Of a DNA stretch of 64,000 nucleotides, positions 52,020 to 59,838 are shown piece after piece. The stretch comes from Hyphomicrobiales bacterium (GTDB lineage: Bacteria; Pseudomonadota; Alphaproteobacteria; Rhizobiales; MH13), in assembly GCA_017642935.1 (NCBI GenBank), contig JAEPOK010000001.1:310001-374000 (forward strand). The letters run 5' to 3'. Under the pieces are notes generated by a model. That model searched no databases, was not told where the DNA came from, and saw only the letters and a program-made list of their open reading frames with translations. Numbering within the stretch: the stretch's first letter is position 1; every line of letters starts with the position of its first letter. The position numbers and the translations under genes were made by a program.

Positions 52020-52859
52020 ATGACCGACCCAAAACCCTGCGTTATCTGCGTTGCGATCACCGGATCGTTGCCAACCAAGGCGAACAATCCAGCGGTCCCG
52101 ATCACCGTTGATGAGCAGGTTGAATCCACACATGAAGCCTTTGAGGTGGGCGCCACCATCTTGCATGCGCATGTTCGCAACGACGATCAAACGCCCTCCA
52201 GCGACCCGGAGAAGTTCGCGCGTCTGAAAGAAGGCGTTGAGAAGCACTGCCCCGGCATGATCATCCAGTTTTCGACCGGAGGGCGGTCCGGCGCGGGGCA
52301 TGAGCGCGGTGGAATGCTGTCGTTAAGACCCGACATGGCGTCGCTCTCGGTCGGGTCCAACAACTTCCCCAATCGGGTCTATGAAAACCCGCCCGATCTC
52401 ATCGACTGGCTGGCAGGCGAGATGCGAACCTATGAGGTGAAGCCTGAGATCGAGGCGTTCGACCTTTCCCATATTCATCAGGCGGCCAAGATGCATGCCG
52501 ATGGGCGGATACCCGATACGCCGTACATTCAGTTTGTCATGGGCGTGAAGAACGCGATGCCGGCCGACAAGGACGTGTTCGACTATTATGTCAAAACCGT
52601 TGAGCGCTTGGTGCCGGGCGGCGAATGGTGTGCAGCGGGTATCGGGCCAGCACAGATTAAGCTCAATGAATGGGCTGTGGCAGCCGGCGGTCATGCACGG
52701 GCCGGTTTGGAAGACAACGTCCGGCTCGACAAAGAGACGCTTGCGCCCTCAAATGCGGCCTTGATCAAACGTGTTGTCGATATTTGCGCTCGTCACGAGC
52801 GACCGGTTGCGACACCCAATCAAGCACGCGCTATGCTGGGGCTGCGCCAAGCGGCTTAA
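52020..52859 (+). CDS. BKACE-family beta-keto acid cleavage enzyme
   Basis: A 279-residue BKACE/DUF849 TIM-barrel enzyme (founder: 3-keto-5-aminohexanoate cleavage enzyme, Kce). Zinc-site residues H49 and H51 (TILHAHVR) and E231 (GLEDNVRLDK) are seen, with the VAITGS start. These enzymes condense a beta-keto acid with acetyl-CoA to release acetoacetate and an acyl-CoA. Next to hydroxyquinol genes the natural substrate is 3-oxoadipate, which would give succinyl-CoA and acetoacetate. That substrate is inference. It ends the operon, converging with glpR with a 4-bp overlap. Confidence 0.88.
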   Translation: MTDPKPCVICVAITGSLPTKANNPAVPITVDEQVESTHEAFEVGATILHAHVRNDDQTPSSDPEKFARLKEGVEKHCPGMIIQFSTGGRSGAGHERGGMLSLRPDMASLSVGSNNFPNRVYENPPDLIDWLAGEMRTYEVKPEIEAFDLSHIHQAAKMHADGRIPDTPYIQFVMGVKNAMPADKDVFDYYVKTVERLVPGGEWCAAGIGPAQIKLNEWAVAAGGHARAGLEDNVRLDKETLAPSNAALIKRVVDICARHERPVATPNQARAMLGLRQAA

Positions 52860-53662
52860 GCGACGTCCTGCTCTTTGCTGAAGCCGGCCGCGTCGAAACC
52901 ATCTCGGCCGACAATCACCTGGGTGCCCCAGTCGCTGCAGGCTTTTGCGAGTTCGCCCGGTATCGGCTCGTCGGTGAAGAAGCATGAGATATCGGCGAGC
53001 GAGCCGACGCGTGCCGGTGCCTTGCGCTGGAACTTGATGTGATCAGCGACCAGAAAAACGTCGCGGGCCTGGTTGATGATGCGTTGGGTGACACCGACTT
53101 CCTGGATATCGAAATCGAGAATGTCGCCCTCATCATCCAACGCTGAACACCCGATGATGGCGTAGTCGAATTTGAACTGTTCGATCGTGTTGGTGGTCAG
53201 ATTGCCCACCAGTCCGCCGTCCGACCGGCGCAACGTGCCGCCAGTGACGATCACCTGGCATTCATCGTTCGGGATGAGGATGGCCGCAACGTTCATGTTG
53301 TTGGTCACCACAAGCATGTCCCGGTGGGTCAGCAGTTCGCGCGCCACGGCCTCGGTCGTCGTGCCCAGATTGATGAAAACCGAACAATCATCGGGCAGGG
53401 CGGCTGCGCAGGCGCGAGCGATCTCCAACTTGCCGTCAAAGTTCAAGTTGCGCCGCTGTTCGTAGGCGATATTGGCCGTTCCAGATGGCAATACCGCGCC
53501 GCCATGAACCCGCTCAATCTTGCCAGCCTCGGCCAGTTCAGACAGATCGCGACGGATGGTTTGCAGGGTGACATCGAACCGCTCGGCCAGACCCTCAACG
53601 GTGATCTTACCCTCGCGCCGGATGACATCGACGATCTCAACCTGCCTGAATGTCTGGGCCAT
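52856..53662 (-). CDS. glpR: DeoR-family repressor of the glycerol operon (GlpR)
   Basis: A 268-residue DeoR-type protein. The HTH (residues 1-55) includes RQVEIVDVIRREGKITVEGLAERFDVTLQTIRRDLSELAEAGKIERVHGGA, the standard DeoR opening, with the sugar-phosphate-binding DeoR C-terminal domain after it. By position opposite glpD it should be GlpR, sensing glycerol 3-phosphate. The ATG at 53662 is better than 53677 because GGAG lies 9 bases before it. The stop overlaps the convergent BKACE stop. Confidence 0.87.
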   Translation of the reverse strand: MAQTFRQVEIVDVIRREGKITVEGLAERFDVTLQTIRRDLSELAEAGKIERVHGGAVLPSGTANIAYEQRRNLNFDGKLEIARACAAALPDDCSVFINLGTTTEAVARELLTHRDMLVVTNNMNVAAILIPNDECQVIVTGGTLRRSDGGLVGNLTTNTIEQFKFDYAIIGCSALDDEGDILDFDIQEVGVTQRIINQARDVFLVADHIKFQRKAPARVGSLADISCFFTDEPIPGELAKACSDWGTQVIVGRDGFDAAGFSKEQDVA

Positions 53663-53742
53663 TTGCGGCTTCTCCATTGCTGATCATGATTTCATCACCT
53701 TCGGTTGTTGCCCGCAAGTTGTGCATCAATTGCGCGTTTCTG

Positions 53743-53891
53743 TTCGGTATTCGAGAATGGGTATCATTCGGATGTTGCGCAGCGTCAAATTCGTTCAAAT
53801 TTGACGGAATTTCGAATTTACGGAAGCCTTTTCGGAGGAAAAAACATAGATATAACATTGATCTAAGGAAAGCGAAAAAAAACGAAAAAAA
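53743..53891. promoter_or_regulatory. glpR-glpD intergenic control region with repeats
   Basis: This A/T-rich region has several TTCG motifs (53743-53753, 53767-53770). The strongest repeat is inverted: CGTCAAAT / ATTTGACG (53783-53790 with 53799-53806). It also has TTTTCGGAGGAAAA (53829-53842), TATAAC (53851-53856) as a possible -10, and two A-tracts, CGAAAAAAAA then CGAAAAAAA (53873-53891), starting exactly 10 bp apart. The repeats are candidate GlpR operators. Which one is bound is not shown. Confidence 0.5.
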
Positions 53892-53953
53892 CTATCTTCC
53901 TTTTTCTTGTCTGGCCTGCCATGCTTGGCAAAATTCTGAGGCGGGAGGCTCAG

Positions 53954-55597
53954 GTGCCGGAAAAACAAGGCACATCGGATATCCACGATCTTTTCGTGAT
54001 CGGAGGCGGTATCAATGGATGCGGGATCGCACGCGATGCGGCCGGTCGTGGCTTGGACGTTGTCCTGGCTGAGATGGGTGATCTGGCGTCAGCGACGTCC
54101 TCGGCTTCCACCAAGCTGTTCCATGGTGGCCTTCGCTATCTTGAATATTTCGAGTTCCGCCTGGTGCGCGAAGCGCTGATCGAGCGCGAGGTGCTGCTGC
54201 GCGCCATGCCACATATCAGTTGGCCGATGCGTTTCGTGCTGCCCTATCACAAGGACATGCGCTTTGAGAGCGACACGCCGACCTCGCGGTTGCTGAATGT
54301 GTTCATGCCTTGGATGAAAGGGCGGCGGCCCGCTTGGCTCATTCGGCTCGGCCTGTTTCTCTATGATTCCCTTGGTGGGCGGAAGATTCTGCCGGGAACC
54401 ACCACGCTTGATCTGCGGCGGGCGCCAGAAGGTCGGCCGATCAATGACCGTTTTGAGCGGGCCTACGAATACTCCGATTGCTGGGTGGAGGATTCCCGGC
54501 TTGTCGTGCTCAACGCCCGCGACGCGGAAGCGCGGGGCGCCTCAATTATGGTGCGCACCAAAGTGGTTGGTGCTGAACGCCATGCCGATTATTGGGATGT
54601 GATGACTGAGGATGTCGCAACCGGTATGCGTCAGAGCTTCAAGGCCCGCATGCTGGTCAATGCTGGCGGACCCTGGGTTGGCGACATCATCCACCAGAAG
54701 GTTCGGCTCAATTCATCTGAGGGCGTGCGGCTGGTGCGCGGCAGTCATATCGTGACGCGCAAGCTCTACGATCATGACAAGTGCTACTTCTTTCAGGGCA
54801 CTGATGGCCGCATCATATTCGCTATTCCCTACGAGCAGGACTTCACGCTGATCGGAACGACCGACGCCGAGCATGAGGATGTATCAATTTCGGCCGAATG
54901 CACGCCGGAAGAGCGGGACTATTTGCTGCGATTCGCCAGCCAGTATTTCAAGCAACCGGTGACCGTCGATGATGTGGTTTGGACCTATTCCGGTGTCCGT
55001 CCACTCTATGATGATGGGGCGAGTTCTGCGACTGCGGCGACGCGCGATTACACGCTGAAGGTTGATCAGAACGGCGGTGCGCCGATTCTCAATTGCTTTG
55101 GCGGGAAGATCACGACCTATCGCCGGTTGGCCGAAAGCGCGCTCGATCTGATTGCTGAACAATTCGATGGTTTGTCGGGTCCCTGGACCGCGGGTGTTGC
55201 GCTGCCCGGAGGCCACTTTCCCGTCGATGGGTTCGACACGCTCGTCGACGCTTTGCGCCGTGACCACCCCTATCTTGAGCAGGGCCATGCTCGTCGCTTG
55301 GTGCGCGCTTATGGCTCGGAAGCTGCGGCGATGCTGACCGGTGCGACAAGTCACCTAGACCTTGGGGAAGATTTTGGTGCGACGCTCAGTGAGCGCGAGG
55401 TGCGATGGCTGATGGATCACGAATATGCCCGCGCAGCTGACGATGTCGTCTGGCGGCGGACGAAACTCGGTTTGAAACTGAAGCCTGAAGAAATTGCAGC
55501 GCTTGATACATGGATGAACGACCATCTTGCCGCGCCCGGGGGCGTCGATGGTGGCGAGCCATCCGAAGCACGCAGCGCGCTCGGGGGAGGGCGGTAA
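53954..55597 (+). CDS. glpD: Glycerol-3-phosphate dehydrogenase (aerobic, FAD)
   Basis: A 547-residue membrane-associated FAD dehydrogenase that oxidises sn-glycerol 3-phosphate to dihydroxyacetone phosphate and feeds electrons to quinone. FAD motif VIGGGINGCGIARDAAGRG; then SSASTKLFHGGLRYLEYFEFRLVREAL, typical of GlpD; the C-terminal DAO_C region is present. I placed the start at GTG 53954 because GGGAGG is 7 bases before it. An ATG at 53921 has no clear ribosome site. It is first of the glycerol operon, divergent from glpR. Its stop overlaps glpS (TAATG). Confidence 0.92.
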   Translation: MPEKQGTSDIHDLFVIGGGINGCGIARDAAGRGLDVVLAEMGDLASATSSASTKLFHGGLRYLEYFEFRLVREALIEREVLLRAMPHISWPMRFVLPYHKDMRFESDTPTSRLLNVFMPWMKGRRPAWLIRLGLFLYDSLGGRKILPGTTTLDLRRAPEGRPINDRFERAYEYSDCWVEDSRLVVLNARDAEARGASIMVRTKVVGAERHADYWDVMTEDVATGMRQSFKARMLVNAGGPWVGDIIHQKVRLNSSEGVRLVRGSHIVTRKLYDHDKCYFFQGTDGRIIFAIPYEQDFTLIGTTDAEHEDVSISAECTPEERDYLLRFASQYFKQPVTVDDVVWTYSGVRPLYDDGASSATAATRDYTLKVDQNGGAPILNCFGGKITTYRRLAESALDLIAEQFDGLSGPWTAGVALPGGHFPVDGFDTLVDALRRDHPYLEQGHARRLVRAYGSEAAAMLTGATSHLDLGEDFGATLSEREVRWLMDHEYARAADDVVWRRTKLGLKLKPEEIAALDTWMNDHLAAPGGVDGGEPSEARSALGGGR

Positions 55598-56685
55598 TGT
55601 CATTGAAATTAGAGGGTGTGTCGAAGTCCGTGGGTGGCAAGATGCACATTCACCCAACAGATCTGGAACTGCAGAACGGCACCATGAACGTGCTGCTCGG
55701 GCCAACGTTATCCGGCAAGACCACACTGATGCGTCTGATGGCAGGCCTTGATGTGCCTAATTCCGGACGGGTGCTTTGGAACGGTGAGGATGTCACGGGC
55801 CAGCGGGTGCAGGACCGCAAGGTCGCCATGGTCTACCAGCAGTTCATCAACTACCCGTCGATGACGGTTTACGACAACATCGCCTCGCCCTTGCGGCTTT
55901 TGAATATGGCGAGCAGCGAAATTGACAAGGCGGTTCAAGAAGTCGCCGAGATGATGAAGCTGACGCCGATGCTCCAGCGCAAACCGCTTGAGCTTTCCGG
56001 TGGTCAACAACAGCGTTGCGCCCTAGCGCGGGCGCTGGTGAAGAATGCTGGTTTGGTCCTGCTGGATGAGCCGCTCGCAAACCTTGATTACAAGTTGCGT
56101 GAAGAATTGCGCATCGAGATTCCGAAAATCTTCGAGCGGTCCGGTGCGATCTTTGTCTACGCGACGACCGAGCCTGAAGAAGCCCTGCTGCTGGGTGGCA
56201 ACACGGCGGCCATGTGGGAAGGCAGGATCACCCAGTTCGGCCTGACGCCTTCAGTCTACCGCCAACCCAACAACGCGACCACCGCTCGCGTGTTCTCTGA
56301 CCCGCCGATGAATTTTCTATCGGTCACGAAATCTGGCGACACTCTGTCCTTTGGCGATGGTCAGACGGCTCCGGCGGTCAAACAGCTCTCGGGCGTGTCG
56401 GATGGCCAGTATGTGGCAGGCTTCCGGCCTAACCATGTGGAGCTGCATCGCCATGTCGATGGCGCCATGGAGTTCAACACCAAGCTCTCGGTTACCGAGA
56501 TCACGGGTTCGGAAACTTTTGTGCATCTCGATCATCATGGCGAGCCGTGGGTTGGTCTTATTCACGGGGTCCATGAGTTGGAGTTGGGTCAGGAGTTGAG
56601 AGTCTATTTGGACACCGACCACGCTTACATCTTTTCCCAAGATGGCGATCTGATCGCTCCGGCCCCTTATGCGGAGACCGCGTAA
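55597..56685 (+). CDS. glpS: Glycerol ABC transporter ATPase GlpS
   Basis: A 362-residue MalK-class ATPase, part of the GlpSTPQV glycerol importer. Walker A GPTLSGKT (35-42), signature LSGGQ (133-137), and Walker B LVLLDE (153-158) are intact. The H-loop histidine is missing: the segment is YATTEPEEAL, with T191 in the His position. Regulatory C-terminal domain from about 250. Its ATP site is therefore predicted to be poorly catalytic. The next gene starts 2 bp after its stop. Confidence 0.9.
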   Translation: MSLKLEGVSKSVGGKMHIHPTDLELQNGTMNVLLGPTLSGKTTLMRLMAGLDVPNSGRVLWNGEDVTGQRVQDRKVAMVYQQFINYPSMTVYDNIASPLRLLNMASSEIDKAVQEVAEMMKLTPMLQRKPLELSGGQQQRCALARALVKNAGLVLLDEPLANLDYKLREELRIEIPKIFERSGAIFVYATTEPEEALLLGGNTAAMWEGRITQFGLTPSVYRQPNNATTARVFSDPPMNFLSVTKSGDTLSFGDGQTAPAVKQLSGVSDGQYVAGFRPNHVELHRHVDGAMEFNTKLSVTEITGSETFVHLDHHGEPWVGLIHGVHELELGQELRVYLDTDHAYIFSQDGDLIAPAPYAETA

Positions 56686-56687
56686 GC

Positions 56688-57785
56688 ATGGCCAAGATCA
56701 CCTTCGAAAATTTGGCGCACTCCTATCTTCCTAACCCCTCGGGAGAAGACGATTACGCACTCAAAGAAATCAACCACGACTGGGCGGACGGCGAAGCCTA
56801 TGCGCTGCTTGGCTCATCGGGTTGCGGCAAGACCACGTTGCTCAACATCATTTCCGGTCTGTTGCAGCCGAGCCAGGGGCAGATTTTCTTCAATGGCGAA
56901 GACGTCACCCATGCGCCAACTGCTGAGCGCAACATCGCCCAGGTTTTTCAGTTCCCTGTCGTCTACGACACCATGAGCGTGCGCGATAATCTGGCCTTTC
57001 CGCTGCGCAACCGCGGCGCTGATGCGGCCTATATCAGCCAGCGCGTGCAGACCGTGGCGAAGATGATCGGCATGGAAGACGAGCTTAGCCGCAAGGCCCG
57101 TGGCCTGACCGCGGATGCCAAGCAGAAGATCTCGTTGGGGCGCGGCATGGTTCGCGAAGACGTCAACGCGCTCCTGTTCGACGAACCGCTCACTGTGATC
57201 GATCCGCATTTGAAGTGGGAGCTTCGCACGCAGCTGAAATCGCTGCACCACGAGTTTGGGCACACGATGATCTATGTGACCCACGACCAGACCGAAGCGC
57301 TGACCTTCGCCGACAAGGTGGTGGTGATGTATGACGGCCGCGTGGTCCAGATCGGCACGCCCGAAGAGCTGTTCGAAACGCCTGAACACACATTTGTCGG
57401 CTATTTTATCGGCTCGCCTGGCATGAATTTGCTCGACGCGAAGGTTGAGGGCGCAACAGCCCAAGTCGCCGGTGGATCAGTTGATCTTGGCCAGGGCTAT
57501 GGACCAGCCAGCGGTAAGGTGCAGATCGGTGTACGCCCTGAGTTTGTGCGACTTTCAAGCGGCGGTAACGGCCTCTCGGCGACTATCGAGCGGGTCGAGG
57601 ACGTTGGTCGCCATAAGATCGTGCGCCTTAGCGTCGCCGACATCGGCTTGAGCGCAATTTTGGCGGAGGGCGAGCCCGTTCCTTCCTCTGACGTCAAAGT
57701 CACTTTCGATCCCTCAAAGATCAATGTTTACGCCGATGATTGGCGTGTTGCCCCGCTTGGCGCGGAAAAAGGGGAGGCCGCCTGA
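56688..57785 (+). CDS. glpT: Glycerol ABC transporter ATPase GlpT
   Basis: A 365-residue MalK-class ATPase. Walker A GSSGCGKT (42-49), Walker B ALLFDE (161-166) and H-loop VTHD (H199) are intact, but the signature is LTADA (140-144) where LSGGQ is expected. This complements GlpS, which keeps the signature but lacks the H-loop His. Together they form a heterodimer with one complete and one degenerate ATP site. Here glpT names an ATPase as in rhizobial glpSTPQUV, not the E. coli G3P antiporter. Stop overlaps glpP start (TGATG). Confidence 0.9.
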   Translation: MAKITFENLAHSYLPNPSGEDDYALKEINHDWADGEAYALLGSSGCGKTTLLNIISGLLQPSQGQIFFNGEDVTHAPTAERNIAQVFQFPVVYDTMSVRDNLAFPLRNRGADAAYISQRVQTVAKMIGMEDELSRKARGLTADAKQKISLGRGMVREDVNALLFDEPLTVIDPHLKWELRTQLKSLHHEFGHTMIYVTHDQTEALTFADKVVVMYDGRVVQIGTPEELFETPEHTFVGYFIGSPGMNLLDAKVEGATAQVAGGSVDLGQGYGPASGKVQIGVRPEFVRLSSGGNGLSATIERVEDVGRHKIVRLSVADIGLSAILAEGEPVPSSDVKVTFDPSKINVYADDWRVAPLGAEKGEAA

Positions 57786-58657
57786 TGAACAAGACAGACA
57801 ACCAAAAGGCCTGGTTTCTAGTCTTGCCGATGTTGGTGCTTGTCGCGTTCTCTGCGGTCATCCCGCTGATGACGGTGGTCAATTATTCGGTCCAGGACAC
57901 ATTCGGGAACAATGTATTCTTTCCAGCGGGATTGGATTGGTTCCGCGAGACGCTGCAATCTGATCGTATGTGGGCGTCTTTTGGTCGGCAGCTGATGTTT
58001 TCTGGCATCATTTTGCTGATCCAGATTCCGCTTGGGGTCTACATCGCACTCAACATGCCCAAGAAGGGTTTCTGGGTGTCATTCTGCCTGGTCGTGATGT
58101 CGCTGCCGCTGCTTATTCCCTGGAACGTGGTCGGCACGATCTGGCAGATTTTTGGCCGCGTCGATATCGGACTGCTCGGCTACACGCTGGAAGCGATTGG
58201 CATTGACTACAACTACACTCAGGATGCGTTTGACGCCTGGTTTACGCTGATCCTTATGGATGTCTGGCATTGGACGTCGCTGGTGGCGCTGCTTGCCTAT
58301 GCCGGTCTGCAGTCAATCCCCGATGCCTATTATCAGGCGGCCAAAATCGATCAGGCCAGCCGTTGGAGTGTGTTTCGCTACATCGAACTGCCCAAAATCA
58401 TGGGTGTGCTGATGATCGCGATCCTGCTGCGTTTCATGGACAGTTTCATGATCTACACCGAGCCCTTTGTGGTGACCGGTGGTGGGCCTGGTAGCTCGAC
58501 GAACTTCCTGTCGATCGACCTCGTGAAGATTGCCCTCGGCCAGCTCGATCTGGGTCCGGCAGCCGCCTACTCGATCATGTACTTCCTGGTTATTCTGTTG
58601 ATTTCATGGGTGTTCTTCACCGTGATGACCAATCTCGACAAGAGGGATGGCGTGTGA
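57785..58657 (+). CDS. glpP: Glycerol ABC transporter permease GlpP
   Basis: A 290-residue MalF-type permease with six helices. The start ATG 57785 overlaps the glpT stop by one base; the upstream codon at 57740 is in glpT. The N-terminus shows KAWFLVLPMLVLVAFSAVIPLMTVVNYSV, and the coupling motif is PDAYYQAAKIDQASRWSVFRYIELPKIMGV, where Gln replaces the usual Glu in EAA. It forms the glycerol pore with GlpQ. Confidence 0.9.
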   Translation: MNKTDNQKAWFLVLPMLVLVAFSAVIPLMTVVNYSVQDTFGNNVFFPAGLDWFRETLQSDRMWASFGRQLMFSGIILLIQIPLGVYIALNMPKKGFWVSFCLVVMSLPLLIPWNVVGTIWQIFGRVDIGLLGYTLEAIGIDYNYTQDAFDAWFTLILMDVWHWTSLVALLAYAGLQSIPDAYYQAAKIDQASRWSVFRYIELPKIMGVLMIAILLRFMDSFMIYTEPFVVTGGGPGSSTNFLSIDLVKIALGQLDLGPAAAYSIMYFLVILLISWVFFTVMTNLDKRDGV

Positions 58658-59457
58658 TGATCAATCGTAAAGTCATCGTGATGGCTCTCTACCTGCTGTT
58701 TCTGTTTTTGCCGATCTACTGGCTCATCAATATGAGCCTGAAGACGAACTCAGAGATTTTGGGCGGGCTGACGCTTTTCCCGACCAATCTGACCTTCGCC
58801 AATTATGCAACGATCCTCACCGACCCCAGCTGGTATCTAGGCTATGTGAACTCGATCATTTACGTGACGATGAACACGGTCATCAGCCTTGCGGTGGCGC
58901 TGCCGGCGGCCTACGCGTTCAGTCGCTACAACTTCCTGGGCGACAAGCACCTGTTCTTCTGGTTGCTCACCAACCGGATGGCGCCGCCGGCGGTTTTTGC
59001 GCTGCCATTCTTCCAACTCTACGGCTCGGTTGGCCTCTTCGACACACACATTGCCGTGGCCTTAGCGCACACGCTGTTCAACGTGCCGTTGGCGGTCTGG
59101 ATTCTGGAAGGCTTCATGCGCGGCGTGCCCAAGGAGATCGACGAGACGGCTTACATTGACGGCTACTCGTTCCCGAAGTTTTTCGTGAAGATTTTCATGC
59201 CGCTGATCGCCTCCGGCATCGGGGTGGCCGCCTTCTTTTGCTTCATGTTTTCGTGGGTGGAGTTGCTGCTCTCTCGCACGCTGACGGCCACCGAAGCCAA
59301 GCCAATCGCCGCAATCATGACCCGCACCGTCGGCGCGTCGGGCATCGATTGGGGCGTGCTTGCTGCCGCCGGCGTTCTCACCATCGTGCCAGGCGCCTTG
59401 GTCATTTATTTCGTGCGCAATTACATCGCCAAGGGCTTTGCCCTCGGGCGTGTTTAG
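58657..59457 (+). CDS. glpQ: Glycerol ABC transporter permease GlpQ
   Basis: A 266-residue MalG-type permease. The ATG at 58657 overlaps the glpP stop (TGATG). Six helices and the coupling motif KEIDETAYIDGYSFPKFFVKIFMPLIASGI. Note that the name glpQ is used in rhizobia for this permease, unlike E. coli GlpQ, a phosphodiesterase. It precedes glpU by 24 bp. Confidence 0.9.
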   Translation: MINRKVIVMALYLLFLFLPIYWLINMSLKTNSEILGGLTLFPTNLTFANYATILTDPSWYLGYVNSIIYVTMNTVISLAVALPAAYAFSRYNFLGDKHLFFWLLTNRMAPPAVFALPFFQLYGSVGLFDTHIAVALAHTLFNVPLAVWILEGFMRGVPKEIDETAYIDGYSFPKFFVKIFMPLIASGIGVAAFFCFMFSWVELLLSRTLTATEAKPIAAIMTRTVGASGIDWGVLAAAGVLTIVPGALVIYFVRNYIAKGFALGRV

Positions 59458-59481
59458 AGCCCGGCAAGGAAGGAGAAAATC

Positions 59482-59760
59482 ATGGACCTTTCCTGGATGG
59501 CATGGACCTTCGAGACGGCGATCTTCTTCGGCGTCATCGCGTTCCTGCTGCTCACTTTCACGGTGCTTGCCATCAAGTTCCCGGAGACGCCGCGCGTCGG
59601 CGTGCTTCGGATCGAAACGACCCGTGGTGATCGGTTGTTCATCACGCTTCTTGGCTCAGCCTTCATTAATTTGGCCTGGCTGGGCCTAGAGGTCGGACCG
59701 CAGCCTTATGCGCTGCTCGTCTGCCTTGCTTACGCCGCTGCGGTTTTCCGCTGGGTGTAA
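59482..59760 (+). CDS. glpU: Small membrane protein of the glycerol operon (DUF2160, GlpU)
   Basis: A 92-residue integral membrane protein with three hydrophobic stretches (about 8-32, 50-70 and 73-90) and the DUF2160 core MAWTFETAIFFGVIAFLLLTFTVLAIKFPETPRVG in parts (PETPRVGVLRIETTRGDRLFI). Such a gene sits between permease and binding-protein genes in rhizobial glpSTPQUV operons. It has no known function and is not a usual ABC subunit. A GGAAGGAG ribosome site precedes the ATG. Confidence 0.85.
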   Translation: MDLSWMAWTFETAIFFGVIAFLLLTFTVLAIKFPETPRVGVLRIETTRGDRLFITLLGSAFINLAWLGLEVGPQPYALLVCLAYAAAVFRWV

Positions 59761-59838
59761 CGGGCAATTCCCACGCGGACTGATGCCAACAAGTCGGCCG
59801 CACCAAACCAAACTGTTCCAATCCTTTGGGAGGAAACA

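Noticed and set aside
51204-52301. Minus-strand open frame (365 codons) over the dioxygenase gene
   Set aside because: The plus strand has all iron ligands of an intradiol dioxygenase; the antisense frame shows no motif.
53865-53902. AAGGAA/TTCCTT pairing around the A-tracts as a terminator
   Set aside because: Only 6 bp with a loop of about 25 bases, and it lies before glpD where termination makes little sense.
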